A stretch of DNA of 64,000 nt from Paenibacillus sp. XY044 (GTDB lineage: Bacteria; Bacillota; Bacilli; Paenibacillales; Paenibacillaceae), in the NCBI RefSeq assembly GCF_002257645.1, contig NZ_NQMO01000001.1, forward strand, positions 1,412,065-1,476,064. The letters are read 5' to 3'. How positions within the stretch are numbered: position 1 is the stretch's first letter; each line of letters opens with the position of its first letter. This document shows positions 54,055 through 62,866 of this stretch, piece after piece. The notes under the pieces were generated by a model that did no database searches, had not been told where the DNA came from, and saw only the letters and a program-made list of their open reading frames with translations. The position numbers and the translations under genes are program-made.

Positions 54055-54067
54055 GAAAACGTTTTAC
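54055..54067. promoter_or_regulatory. Cre-like site before orphan lipoprotein gene
   Basis: GAAAACGTTTTAC has the palindromic core AAAACGTTTT (54056-54065) of CcpA sites but differs from the consensus at two end positions. Confidence 0.35.
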
Positions 54068-54159
54068 AAAAGTAACGACTGTAAGGGCGGTCTGCGTTTA
54101 AAGCAATCATTACAAACCGAATGTTGCAAACGCATTCTTTATGAAAAAAAGGGGGAACG

Positions 54160-55881
54160 ATGAACATGACAGGTACAGCTGGAAAAAAATTCGGGGTAAT
54201 ACTTCTTGCCAGCATGCTGCTCATCTCGGCAGGATGCAGCAGTTCAGGGGGCGGCAAGTCGGCCGATTCTGCACCGTCTTCCGGCAACACACAGGATTCC
54301 AAAGCGGACGATACGAGCCCGATCACCTTTTCGTTTTTTGGGGCGGACGCGAGCCCGAACTGGAACAAAATGCAGGATGAGGTAGGGCAGGAGATCACTA
54401 AAAAAACAGGAGTGACCCTGAACGCAGAGTATGCCGTATCCGGCGCGGGTGCGGATAAAATTTCCTTGATGGCGGCGAGCGGGGATTTCCCTGATTTGAT
54501 CTATGCCAAAGGGGATGTCGACAAATTGGTGGAAGCCGGAGCCATGATCGACCTGACCGATTTGATTGACAAGTATGCGCCCAATTTGAAAAAGGTATAT
54601 GGCAAGTACATGAACCGCCTGCCTTACAGCAATGACGACAAATCCATCTATGTCATACCCAGCAACGCAGCTGTTGATCAGCAAGACTTTGACGCCGGCA
54701 GCGGCTTTGAAATCCAAAATGCGGTGCTGAAGGAACTGGGTTATCCAAAAGTCAGAACCGTCGAAGATTTTGAAAACGTTCTCCAGCAGTATAAGGATAA
54801 GCATCCCACGATTGACGGCAAACCGACCATTCCGTTAACTTTGGACGCCGATGACTGGAGAATCATGATCACGGTCACCAACCCCGCGGTGTATGCCACC
54901 GGTCTCAAAGACGACGGTGAATATTACATTAATCCGGACACTTTTGAAGCCAAGCTGCACTATAAGCGGCCGGAGGAAAAGGAATATTTCCGCTGGCTGA
55001 ACCATATGTACAATGTGGGACTGCTGGATAAAGAAACGTTTGTCCAAAAGAGCGATCAGTATAAATCCAAAATCGCCAGCGGCCGCGTCCTCGGTCTGAT
55101 CGACGCCAAATGGGGATATGCGGATGCAGAGAATGCCCTGAAGTCCAGCGGGAAGGCGGAACGCACCTACGCTCATTTCCCGGTGACCATGTCGGAAGAG
55201 TATAAGGATCATAACTTCCAGGATACCGGATTTATGTCGGGCTGGGGCGTTGGAATTACGACCGCGTGCAAAGATCCCGTACGGGCGATCAAGTTTCTCG
55301 ACTTCCTTGCATCTGATGAAGGTCAGGTCTTGATCAACTGGGGGATTGAAGGCAAGGATTATAACATCGTGGACGGCAAACGGGTGATCCCGAAGGAAGT
55401 TTTGGACAAGAAAGTCAACGATAACGCCAATTTTACGAAAACGACAGGGATCGGTCTGTACGGCAACATGTCGGCCCATTACGGCGACGGCGTTAAGGAC
55501 GCCACAGGAAATTATTATACGACGAATTTCCCGGAACAAATTATCGCCTCATACACCGAGCCGGAAAAGGAAACCCTGAAGGCATACGGAGCAACCACCT
55601 GGAAGGACCTGTTTCCATCGAGTAAGGAATTTCCGGTCAAGCCTTGGGGGGCTGCCTGGAATATTGCGGCTCCGCAGGACGGCAATTATAACGTGATCTA
55701 CCAAAAAACGCAGGATATTATCCGCAAACGGATCCCGGAAGCCGTTCTGGCGAAACCGGAGCAGTTCGACGCGATCTTTGACGGCATGCTGAAGGAGCTC
55801 GACGATGCGGGCGCCGTGAAGATGGAACAGTTATACACGGAGCTGGTCAAAGCCAGAGTGGAGCTGTGGAGCGGCAAGTAA
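54160..55881 (+). CDS. Orphan sugar ABC solute-binding lipoprotein
   Basis: 573 residues. Lipobox LLISAGC gives lipid-modified Cys27 after a hydrophobic signal; a Ser/Gly/Asp-rich linker follows. The rest is a long family-1 solute-binding fold (LplA-like) for oligosaccharides. AAAGGGGGAACG precedes the ATG at 54160. No permease or ATPase genes follow, unlike the operon at 31973; a terminator comes right after. It may serve a distant transporter or the AraC regulator as a sensor. Divergent from the AraC gene. Confidence 0.9.
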   Translation: MNMTGTAGKKFGVILLASMLLISAGCSSSGGGKSADSAPSSGNTQDSKADDTSPITFSFFGADASPNWNKMQDEVGQEITKKTGVTLNAEYAVSGAGADKISLMAASGDFPDLIYAKGDVDKLVEAGAMIDLTDLIDKYAPNLKKVYGKYMNRLPYSNDDKSIYVIPSNAAVDQQDFDAGSGFEIQNAVLKELGYPKVRTVEDFENVLQQYKDKHPTIDGKPTIPLTLDADDWRIMITVTNPAVYATGLKDDGEYYINPDTFEAKLHYKRPEEKEYFRWLNHMYNVGLLDKETFVQKSDQYKSKIASGRVLGLIDAKWGYADAENALKSSGKAERTYAHFPVTMSEEYKDHNFQDTGFMSGWGVGITTACKDPVRAIKFLDFLASDEGQVLINWGIEGKDYNIVDGKRVIPKEVLDKKVNDNANFTKTTGIGLYGNMSAHYGDGVKDATGNYYTTNFPEQIIASYTEPEKETLKAYGATTWKDLFPSSKEFPVKPWGAAWNIAAPQDGNYNVIYQKTQDIIRKRIPEAVLAKPEQFDAIFDGMLKELDDAGAVKMEQLYTELVKARVELWSGK

Positions 55882-55888
55882 AGCGCAC

Positions 55889-55935
55889 AAAAAGATGCAC
55901 TAAAGGAGCTAAGTGCTCCCTAAGTGCATCTTTTT
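55889..55935 (+). terminator. Terminator after orphan lipoprotein gene
   Basis: AAAAAGATGCACT (55889-55901) pairs with AGTGCATCTTTTT (55923-55935), with an inner GGAGC-GCTCC hairpin. Confidence 0.85.
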
Positions 55936-55964
55936 ATTTTAAAAAGGTTATACGGACAGGTCGT

Positions 55965-56672
55965 TTAACATCTTACATATTTGCGTTTAAAACCAAGCTG
56001 CTGCTTGTCCACCGCTTTTTGAATGCTTTCGGAAGCGAGCAGAATACTGCTTTTTTTATTATCCCGTTTTACTTCTACCGGGCCGACGGTTTTTGCGGTC
56101 TCGACCGCCTTTTCATGGAGCGGCAGATAGGATACGGCGACGGTGTATATAAAATTATTCATCGCCGATTTGGTTCGTTCAGGAGATTCGTGGATCGTCT
56201 TATTCACCGTCTCCAGCATATTCGCGAGTTTGCTTTCGTCAAACTGAGCGTCCGGCCGACTGCCTAGAAGCCAGCAATAGCAGCTCCATCCCGCAGACAT
56301 TTTTAGCTCCTCGCCGCTAACGATCCATTGATCAGCGACTTGTTGGGCAATATCGGTTTCCGCCAAGGTAACCGCCACCACGTAATCGGACAGCATATAA
56401 AAGTATGCATCCTTAATCCAACGCTCAAAATCGGCCCCGGTCATCGCTTTCGGATCTGCAATGATGCCGGCAAAGTACATGGCGTCGTAGTTTCCCGTAG
56501 CGTACAGCTGCTCAGCCAGTGGTTGATCCATTTTGATTTTCTTGGCAATGGGTTTCATGGCACCCGTCGCTACGCCAAACAGCGGTTCGTGCGCTCCATT
56601 GGACATATACTGCTTCTTGAGCCGTTCCTTACTGAGAGCTTCAAGCTCCTGCATGACCTGTTCAAAATCCAT
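55965..56672 (-). CDS. AlkD-like DNA alkylation repair protein
   Basis: 235 residues, alpha-alpha HEAT-like repeats throughout. GVATGAMKPIAKKIK and MYFAGIIADPKAMTG near the N-terminus match the DNA glycosylase family PF08713. These enzymes remove alkylated bases without base flipping. The ATG at 56672 has only a weak site (AAGAAAG). Downstream of the APH-fold gene by 46 bases, same direction. DNA-repair role is family-based, not demonstrated here. Confidence 0.78.
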   Translation of the reverse strand: MDFEQVMQELEALSKERLKKQYMSNGAHEPLFGVATGAMKPIAKKIKMDQPLAEQLYATGNYDAMYFAGIIADPKAMTGADFERWIKDAYFYMLSDYVVAVTLAETDIAQQVADQWIVSGEELKMSAGWSCYCWLLGSRPDAQFDESKLANMLETVNKTIHESPERTKSAMNNFIYTVAVSYLPLHEKAVETAKTVGPVEVKRDNKKSSILLASESIQKAVDKQQLGFKRKYVRC

Positions 56673-56718
56673 TGTGACACCACTTTCTTAAATTGTTGTC
56701 GTATTTACGATCGTATCG

Positions 56719-57714
56719 CTACATGCTCCCAAACATCTCTTTCAACTCGAGGTGAGATTTCGAAAGCCACAACATCTCTTCAGCAAACCTTGCAGGGGGG
56801 ACACTGTGTTGGTCCATATTGTTGTTGATCCACCATGTGCTTTCCATATACCAAAGCATTCGCAATGCTCTTTCTAAATTCCCGGCAGGAAAATCACGCT
56901 CCGTTCGGTATCCGTTCAAAAACGCCATTGCATTTCCTAATTGAAAATGATCATTGAAGAGGGAACATGATATGATCGCTCTTGCAATATCAAGCTCAGG
57001 ATAATCATAATTCAAACGGTCAAAGTCTAAAATGGCTGATAGTCGATTATCATGAAAAAGAATATTATCTACCCATAAATCCCGATGGGCCAAGCCACCT
57101 TCACAGGCAGTCAGCATAGCATAATCAAATGCTTCCGTCGCTTTTATTTGAAGTTCAACAAACGGCAGAAGCCATTGCTTATCTTCCATTTCCGCATCTC
57201 TAAAAAGATTATACCAGTGGCTCAATCTTGATTCTTTACTTGGAGGATTGAACTGGGGCTTGGGGTTATGGATTGAAAGCTCCATATTTAACAATCGATG
57301 CATTTTTCCTGTTTGACGACCAAGATCATGAATTTGCTCTTCATTAACCTTCCCTGGTTTTACAACGTCGCCTTCACGGAAATCCATCATGACAAATCTT
57401 CGATTATTGTTAGTTATATGCAGTATCTGTCCTGCATGGGTCAGAAGTCTTGGGCATGAAATTCCTTCAGTGTGCAGCTTTTGATGTATTTCTAGTGTGG
57501 TTTGTAATTGAGTTAAATCAGACAACTTAAATCTGACTTGATTATATTCTTTCAACAAAAAAGTGCCTTGATTCGTCTCCATTTTCCATTTAAGATTCAG
57601 CCAACCTCTATTAATCCGAGTTGCTTGTAAGATGTTGAATCCAAACTCTTTTTCGCAATATTCTTGTAGTTCGAAATAGATCATGTTTTGATCTTCTTTA
57701 GTAACGGACTCCAC
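56719..57714 (-). CDS. Aminoglycoside phosphotransferase-fold kinase
   Basis: 331 residues. The kinase catalytic loop GGLAHRDLWVDNILF (HxDxxxxN) and metal-binding ILDFDR are intact. The N-terminal lobe has LLKEYNQVRF, the ATP-site Lys. This fold phosphorylates aminoglycosides, choline, homoserine or spore-coat sugars (CotS/HSK2-like); the substrate is unknown. The gene is visibly AT-richer than its neighbours, with many A/T-ending codons, a sign of transfer. Start is GTG 57714 or ATG 57684; neither has a strong site. Confidence 0.82.
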   Translation of the reverse strand: MESVTKEDQNMIYFELQEYCEKEFGFNILQATRINRGWLNLKWKMETNQGTFLLKEYNQVRFKLSDLTQLQTTLEIHQKLHTEGISCPRLLTHAGQILHITNNNRRFVMMDFREGDVVKPGKVNEEQIHDLGRQTGKMHRLLNMELSIHNPKPQFNPPSKESRLSHWYNLFRDAEMEDKQWLLPFVELQIKATEAFDYAMLTACEGGLAHRDLWVDNILFHDNRLSAILDFDRLNYDYPELDIARAIISCSLFNDHFQLGNAMAFLNGYRTERDFPAGNLERALRMLWYMESTWWINNNMDQHSVPPARFAEEMLWLSKSHLELKEMFGSM

Positions 57715-57897
57715 TTTCCATCACCAACTCCCATATTCCGAAGGATCGGATTCATTCATTGTTATCCCGATGATTACCAATTCATCATATCATATTCCCC
57801 AAACCATGAGCGAAAGGGAAGTTCGAGGATGAATCGTTAGGAACTACGTTCATGAATGTCTGAGCTTCAGTCCAATGATCGTATCGAAAATTAAAGC

Positions 57898-57938
57898 AGA
57901 AGGGTTCGAGAATCTTTTACAAATTCTCGAACCCTTCT
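57898..57938. terminator. Strong terminator for rlmD
   Basis: AGAAGGGTTCGAGAAT (57898-57913) pairs perfectly with ATTCTCGAACCCTTCT (57923-57938); it is next to the rlmD stop. Confidence 0.88.
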
Positions 57939-57940
57939 GT

Positions 57941-59446
57941 TTATTCTTTATTTCTAACTAGCAGCGCACAACACTCCACATGGCTCGTCTGCGGGAACAT
58001 GTCCACCGGCTGTACCCACTGGAGTTCGTAACCACCATCGATCAGTACCTTGCAATCCTTGGCCAACGTGGAGGGATTGCAGGATACGTAGACGAAACGC
58101 TTTGGCTTCGTTTTCAGCGCGGTTTCCAGGAAGCGGCGGTCCAGGCCGGTCCGCGGCGGGTCGGCGACGATGACGTCGGGGCGAAGTCCCGCTTTGACCC
58201 ATCGCGGGAGCAGATCCTCCGCTTCGCCAACATGGAAGCTGGCGTTATGACGGCCGTTGCGCTCGGCATTCCGCGTGGCATCCTCCACGGCTTCCGCGAT
58301 CGTCTCGATGCCGCGGACTTCTTTGGCATGCGGGGCGAGCCAGAGACCGATGGTCCCGGTGCCGCAGTAAGCGTCAATGACCGTCTCACGGCCGGTAAGA
58401 CCGGCCGCTGCCCGGACCGTTTCGTACAGCTTCACGGTCTGCTGCGGATTCAGCTGAAAGAAAGCTCGCGGCGATAAGGAGAATTCCAAATCGCTCAAGG
58501 ATTCCTGCATCGAATCGGCCCCCCATAAGGTGAGGGTCCGGTCGCCGAAGATCAGCGAGGTCCGCTTCGGATTCACGTTTAAGGCGATCCCTGCCAATCC
58601 GTCGATGGACAGCCTGAGCAGACGGATGAGGTCGTCCTGCCGCGGCAGGCTGCTGTTCGCGGAAACCAAAGTCACCTGCAGCTGGTCGGATTGAAAACCG
58701 TGCCGCACCACGATTGTACGCACGCCTTCTTTATTGCCGTTTTCTTTCGCCAGCGGAATACGCAGTTCTTCCAGAACCGATTTCACCTTCTCCACAGCCT
58801 CATTCACCTTAGGATGCTGGATAGGGCAGCCGCTGATGTCCACAATGCTGTGGCTGTCGGCTTCATACAGCCCGGCAACGATCTCGCCGTTCCGGCGTTC
58901 CACCTGCAGCTGAGCTTTGTTGCGGTATCCCCAAGGGTGGTCCATGCCCAGAATCGGCTTCATTTTGAGCTGGTCGAGACCGGCATAGCGGCTGAACGCT
59001 TCGCGGACAATGTCCATTTTGGCCTGCAGCTGTCCTTCGTACGCGATATGCTGAATCTGGCAGCCGCCGCAAACCCCGAAGACCGGGCAGGGAGGTTCGA
59101 TCCGGTGGGGAGATCGTTTCTCCACCTCTGTAAGCTGCGCTTTGATGAATTTAGGCTGCACCTCGGTCACCTGAGCCTTGACGACTTCGCCGGCCAGCGC
59201 ACCATCGATGAAAACCGCCTTCCGGCGATAATAACCTACACCTTCACCGTTAATGCCCAAACGCTTGATGGTCACGACGATCCGGTCACCGGTCCGAAGT
59301 TCATCGGCATGTTCGCGGGTAGAGCCATGCTGCTGTTTCAATGGTTCTTTATTACGAAAATCTTTGCGAGCAGCTGAATCCTTTCGATATACATGAGTCC
59401 CAGCTTGGGACTGTCGTTTGTTTTTTGGGTATTTTTGTTCACTCAT
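57941..59446 (-). CDS. rlmD: 23S rRNA (uracil-5-)-methyltransferase RlmD
   Basis: 501 residues. A basic, disordered N-terminus is followed by a TRAM domain (GDRIVVTIKRLGINGEGVG), the iron-sulfur cysteines (CPVFGVCGGCQIQH), then the methyltransferase domain with DAYCGTGTIGLW (SAM site) and catalytic Cys in YVSCNPSTLAKD. It methylates uracil in 23S rRNA using SAM. In Bacillus the related RlmCD modifies two positions; which applies here is not decidable. I take the ATG at 59446 because GGAGTG is upstream; 59464 lacks it. It ends at a perfect hairpin. Confidence 0.93.
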   Translation of the reverse strand: MSEQKYPKNKRQSQAGTHVYRKDSAARKDFRNKEPLKQQHGSTREHADELRTGDRIVVTIKRLGINGEGVGYYRRKAVFIDGALAGEVVKAQVTEVQPKFIKAQLTEVEKRSPHRIEPPCPVFGVCGGCQIQHIAYEGQLQAKMDIVREAFSRYAGLDQLKMKPILGMDHPWGYRNKAQLQVERRNGEIVAGLYEADSHSIVDISGCPIQHPKVNEAVEKVKSVLEELRIPLAKENGNKEGVRTIVVRHGFQSDQLQVTLVSANSSLPRQDDLIRLLRLSIDGLAGIALNVNPKRTSLIFGDRTLTLWGADSMQESLSDLEFSLSPRAFFQLNPQQTVKLYETVRAAAGLTGRETVIDAYCGTGTIGLWLAPHAKEVRGIETIAEAVEDATRNAERNGRHNASFHVGEAEDLLPRWVKAGLRPDVIVADPPRTGLDRRFLETALKTKPKRFVYVSCNPSTLAKDCKVLIDGGYELQWVQPVDMFPQTSHVECCALLVRNKE

Positions 59447-59718
59447 GTTCGTTCTACACTCCATTGCTTGTTCTTCGTTTCACTATACCATGCGGTCAGG
59501 CATCAATGCCATGTTCCGCCAAGAGGTTCTGCATTTTTCGAGACTTTTTATTAAGGTAGTGCGTTTTTATCCTTGTGAATAGAGACATACGAATCATTCC
59601 TCCGGCGCTATCCAACGGCCCAGCTCTTTCTATGAATTCTATATGAAAACGCCTCTAATTATCCGGGTATCTCCTGAAACCGATATGGCTTAAAATACGC
59701 CTGAAGGAGATGATAACG

Positions 59719-62631
59719 ATGCCAGCACAGACAGACTATCCATTTCAGAATACATCCTTACCTCTTGAAGAACGAGTGAGCGACCTTGTCTCCCGCTTTA
59801 CGCTGGAAGAAAAAGTGGAGCTGATGGTTCAATATCAAGCTGCCGTCGAACGGCTTGGCGTGAAAGCGTATAAACACGGAACAGAAGCAGCCCACGGTAT
59901 GGCGTGGCTCGGAGAAGCAACTGGATTTCCGCAGCCGATCGGCCTTGGCTGCACGTGGGACACGGAACTCATGAAACGAATCGGCAGCGTGATCGGAGAT
60001 GAGGCCAGAGGATTCTACCGCCGCAATCCCGAAGTAAACGGGTTGACGCTATGGGCTCCGACCGTCGATTTGGAGCGCGACCCGCGCTGGGGGAGAACGG
60101 AAGAAGCCTACGGAGAAGACCCGATCCTGACCGGGAAACTGGCCTCCGCGCTCATTCAGGGCATTCAAGGCGATCATCCCGTATATTTGAAAGCGGTTGC
60201 CACATTGAAGCACTTTATTGCAAACAATAACGAAGTGGGCCGGGGCGATGCTTCGGTCAGCATTGATCCGCGCAACATGCGGGAATATTATTTGAAAGCT
60301 TTTGAGATTCCGTTCAAAGAAGGCGGGGCGCAGTCCATGATGACGGCTTACAATGCCATCAACGGCGTGCCGGCCAACCTGAGTCCGGACGTCAAAGCCA
60401 TCGTTAAGGAAGAATGGGGTATGGACGGCTTTGTCGTGAGCGATGCCTTCGACGTGACCGGTACCGTCCGGGACCACGGATACCTGGATACGTATAAGGA
60501 AGCCGTTGCCCGCTCCGTTAAAGAGGGCGGCATTGACAGTATCACAGACGACTCGGCTGTGATCAAAGAGGCGCTGCGTGAGGCGCTGCGTGAGGGCTTA
60601 CTGGCCGAGAGCGACCTTGACGTTGCGCTGACGAATACTTTCCGCGTCCGTTTCCGGCTCGGCGAATTCGATCCCGAAGAGGGAAATCCGTATGCTGCGA
60701 TCGACGAATCCGCGATCCTGCGGCCGGAGCATGCGGAGCTGTCTCGGGAAGCTACCCGCAAGGCGATGGTGCTGCTGAAGAATGACCGTGGGCTCCTCCC
60801 GCTGAAAGCGGACAAGCTGAACAAAGTCGCCGTGATCGGACCGCTTGCGGGTATCGTGTACCGGGATTGGTACAGCGGCTCATTGCCTTATGCAGTCACA
60901 CCTCTGCAGGGCATCCAAGAGAAGCTTACCGCGGTAGGACCGAACGGTAAGACGCTGTACAGTGGGGGAACGGACCGGATCCGGCTCAAATCCAAAAAGA
61001 CGGGGCGGTATGTCCGAATTCAGGACGGAGAAGAGGCCGCGCTGGCTGCGTCTACCGAAAACGCTTTAGATGCGTCGGTGTTCGAAATGACGGATTGGGG
61101 TTGGGGAAGCCACACCTTGATCGCTGAAAACAACGGCCGCTACCTGACAACCGATGACAAGATCGTTAAAGCTTCGTCCGAACAAATTTGGGAATGGTTC
61201 ACGAAAGAGGTCTTCCTTGTCCATCCTACTGAGCATGAGAAAGGGTCCGTTACCTTCTCGACATGGAACGGTACGCCGGTCACAGTGCACCCTGAATCAG
61301 GTCAGCTGCTGGTTGGCGACGGCCAAGCCGCGGAGACCGCGAATGAGATCAACGTTGCAGGTGCCGCCGAGGTATCCGGTGAGGATGCTCCGATCGTTCA
61401 CGCGGATCTGTTCGAGCTGGAAATCGTCACGGACAAGCTCCAAGCTGCCAAAGAAGCTGCTGCCGAAGCGGATCTGGCTGTCGTTTTCGTCGGCAATCAT
61501 CCGCTGATTAACGGCAAGGAGACGATCGACCGTCCGGATATTACGCTTCCGGAATCGCAAGAACAGCTGATTCAGGAGGTCTATGCAGCCAATCCGAACA
61601 CGGTGGTCGTCGTCGTGGGGAGCTACCCGTACGCGCTGAACTGGGTGGACGCCCATGTACCGTCCGTTCTGTACACGTCCCATGCCGGCCAGGAGCTGGG
61701 GCATGCATTGGCAGACGTGCTGTTCGGCGACACGAACCCGGCGGGAAGACTGAATATGACATGGTATAAATCCGTCGACCAGCTGCCGGAATTTATGGAC
61801 TACGATATCATTAAGCACGGCAGAACGTATCAATATTTTGAAGGCGAGGCTTTGTATCCGTTTGGGCATGGCTTATCTTACTCCACCTTCCGGTACGAGG
61901 GGCTGCAGCTTGCCAAGGAAAAGCTTACGGCAGGCACGGATCAAGCGGTTCGTTTGATTTGCAGGGTAACCAACATCGGTGAAGTGGCAGGTGAGGAAGT
62001 GGTGCAGCTGTACGGCCGGGCAAATCAGTCCCGCGTCAAGCGTGCGCGCAAGCAGCTGCTCGGATTCCGCAGGGTGATGCTTCAGCCGGGCGAGACGGCC
62101 GATGTGTCCTTTGAAGTTCCGCTAGAGCAGCTGGCAATATGGGATGTTACCCGCGAGCGCTATTGCATCGAGAGCGGCACCTATACGATCATGGCTGGCG
62201 CTTCTTCCGAGAACCTGCCGCTGGCAGCCGAGCTGGTTGTTGACGGGGAGACGATCCCGCCGCGCGATCTCACGCTTGTAACTAAAGCGACCAATTACGA
62301 CGATTACGAAGGCGTCTTGATCGGTGAGTGTACGGAAGGCGGCAGTGCTGTCGTTGTGAAGGATCAAGCCGGATGGATCGCGTTTCATGACGCCCAGTTC
62401 GAGGACGGCGCAGATACGCTGCGGATTCGCGCGGCAGGAACGGCGGATGCCGTCGTTGAAGTGCGGCTCGATCGTCCTGAAGGACTGCCTGCGGGCCGGA
62501 TCACGCTAACTTCAGGCGATCCGCAGACATGGCAGGATTATTCCTGTAAGTTGAGCGGGATCCATGGCAGCCATAATGTGTTTTTGATCATGAAAGGACA
62601 TGTGTCGATCAGCCATTTCCAGTTTTCTTAA
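59719..62631 (+). CDS. GH3 glycosidase with fascin-like insert and C-terminal carbohydrate-binding domain
   Basis: 970 residues, cytoplasmic. TIM-barrel part about 15-320 with KHF (LKHFIANNNE) and nucleophile Asp242 (GFVVSDAFD). The second domain is interrupted at about 415-530 by a module with RIRLKSKKTGRYVRI and HTLIAENNGRYLTT, a fascin/actin-crosslinking-like trefoil. Then the rest of the second domain (VVVVVGSYPYALNWV), an FnIII domain, and a C-terminal carbohydrate-binding domain of CBM6 type. Such enzymes act as beta-glucosidases or beta-xylosidases. AAGGAG lies 10 bases before the ATG at 59719; an ATG at 59710 is too close to it. Confidence 0.9.
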   Translation: MPAQTDYPFQNTSLPLEERVSDLVSRFTLEEKVELMVQYQAAVERLGVKAYKHGTEAAHGMAWLGEATGFPQPIGLGCTWDTELMKRIGSVIGDEARGFYRRNPEVNGLTLWAPTVDLERDPRWGRTEEAYGEDPILTGKLASALIQGIQGDHPVYLKAVATLKHFIANNNEVGRGDASVSIDPRNMREYYLKAFEIPFKEGGAQSMMTAYNAINGVPANLSPDVKAIVKEEWGMDGFVVSDAFDVTGTVRDHGYLDTYKEAVARSVKEGGIDSITDDSAVIKEALREALREGLLAESDLDVALTNTFRVRFRLGEFDPEEGNPYAAIDESAILRPEHAELSREATRKAMVLLKNDRGLLPLKADKLNKVAVIGPLAGIVYRDWYSGSLPYAVTPLQGIQEKLTAVGPNGKTLYSGGTDRIRLKSKKTGRYVRIQDGEEAALAASTENALDASVFEMTDWGWGSHTLIAENNGRYLTTDDKIVKASSEQIWEWFTKEVFLVHPTEHEKGSVTFSTWNGTPVTVHPESGQLLVGDGQAAETANEINVAGAAEVSGEDAPIVHADLFELEIVTDKLQAAKEAAAEADLAVVFVGNHPLINGKETIDRPDITLPESQEQLIQEVYAANPNTVVVVVGSYPYALNWVDAHVPSVLYTSHAGQELGHALADVLFGDTNPAGRLNMTWYKSVDQLPEFMDYDIIKHGRTYQYFEGEALYPFGHGLSYSTFRYEGLQLAKEKLTAGTDQAVRLICRVTNIGEVAGEEVVQLYGRANQSRVKRARKQLLGFRRVMLQPGETADVSFEVPLEQLAIWDVTRERYCIESGTYTIMAGASSENLPLAAELVVDGETIPPRDLTLVTKATNYDDYEGVLIGECTEGGSAVVVKDQAGWIAFHDAQFEDGADTLRIRAAGTADAVVEVRLDRPEGLPAGRITLTSGDPQTWQDYSCKLSGIHGSHNVFLIMKGHVSISHFQFS

Positions 62632-62705
62632 TGGCCTTCAATTCCCGACGGTAATGATCCAATCCATCATGCACTCTGGTCAAAAATAGTTTTTCGATTC
62701 CTACG

Positions 62706-62741
62706 AAATAAACCCGTCTTGTCTGAGACGGGTTTATTTTC
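62706..62741 (+). terminator. Terminator after GH3 gene
   Basis: AAATAAACCCGTCT (62706-62719), loop TGTCTG, AGACGGGTTTATTT (62726-62739), T-run. Confidence 0.9.
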
Positions 62742-62795
62742 TTTTTCGCCGGTTAATCATCGTAACTGTTGTCAATATACTGGTCAATGTTTCCA

Positions 62796-62804
62796 TGCTA
62801 TAAT
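62796..62804 (+). promoter_or_regulatory. Extended -10 promoter for sensor kinase
   Basis: TGC followed by TATAAT (62799-62804), the extended -10 form; no clear -35. It is 62 bases before the start codon. Confidence 0.5.
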
Positions 62805-62866
62805 CGAATCGCCTATCCGAAGCGGATGGAATGCTATAAATTGATCTGAAAAAGAGGGGATTTGCC

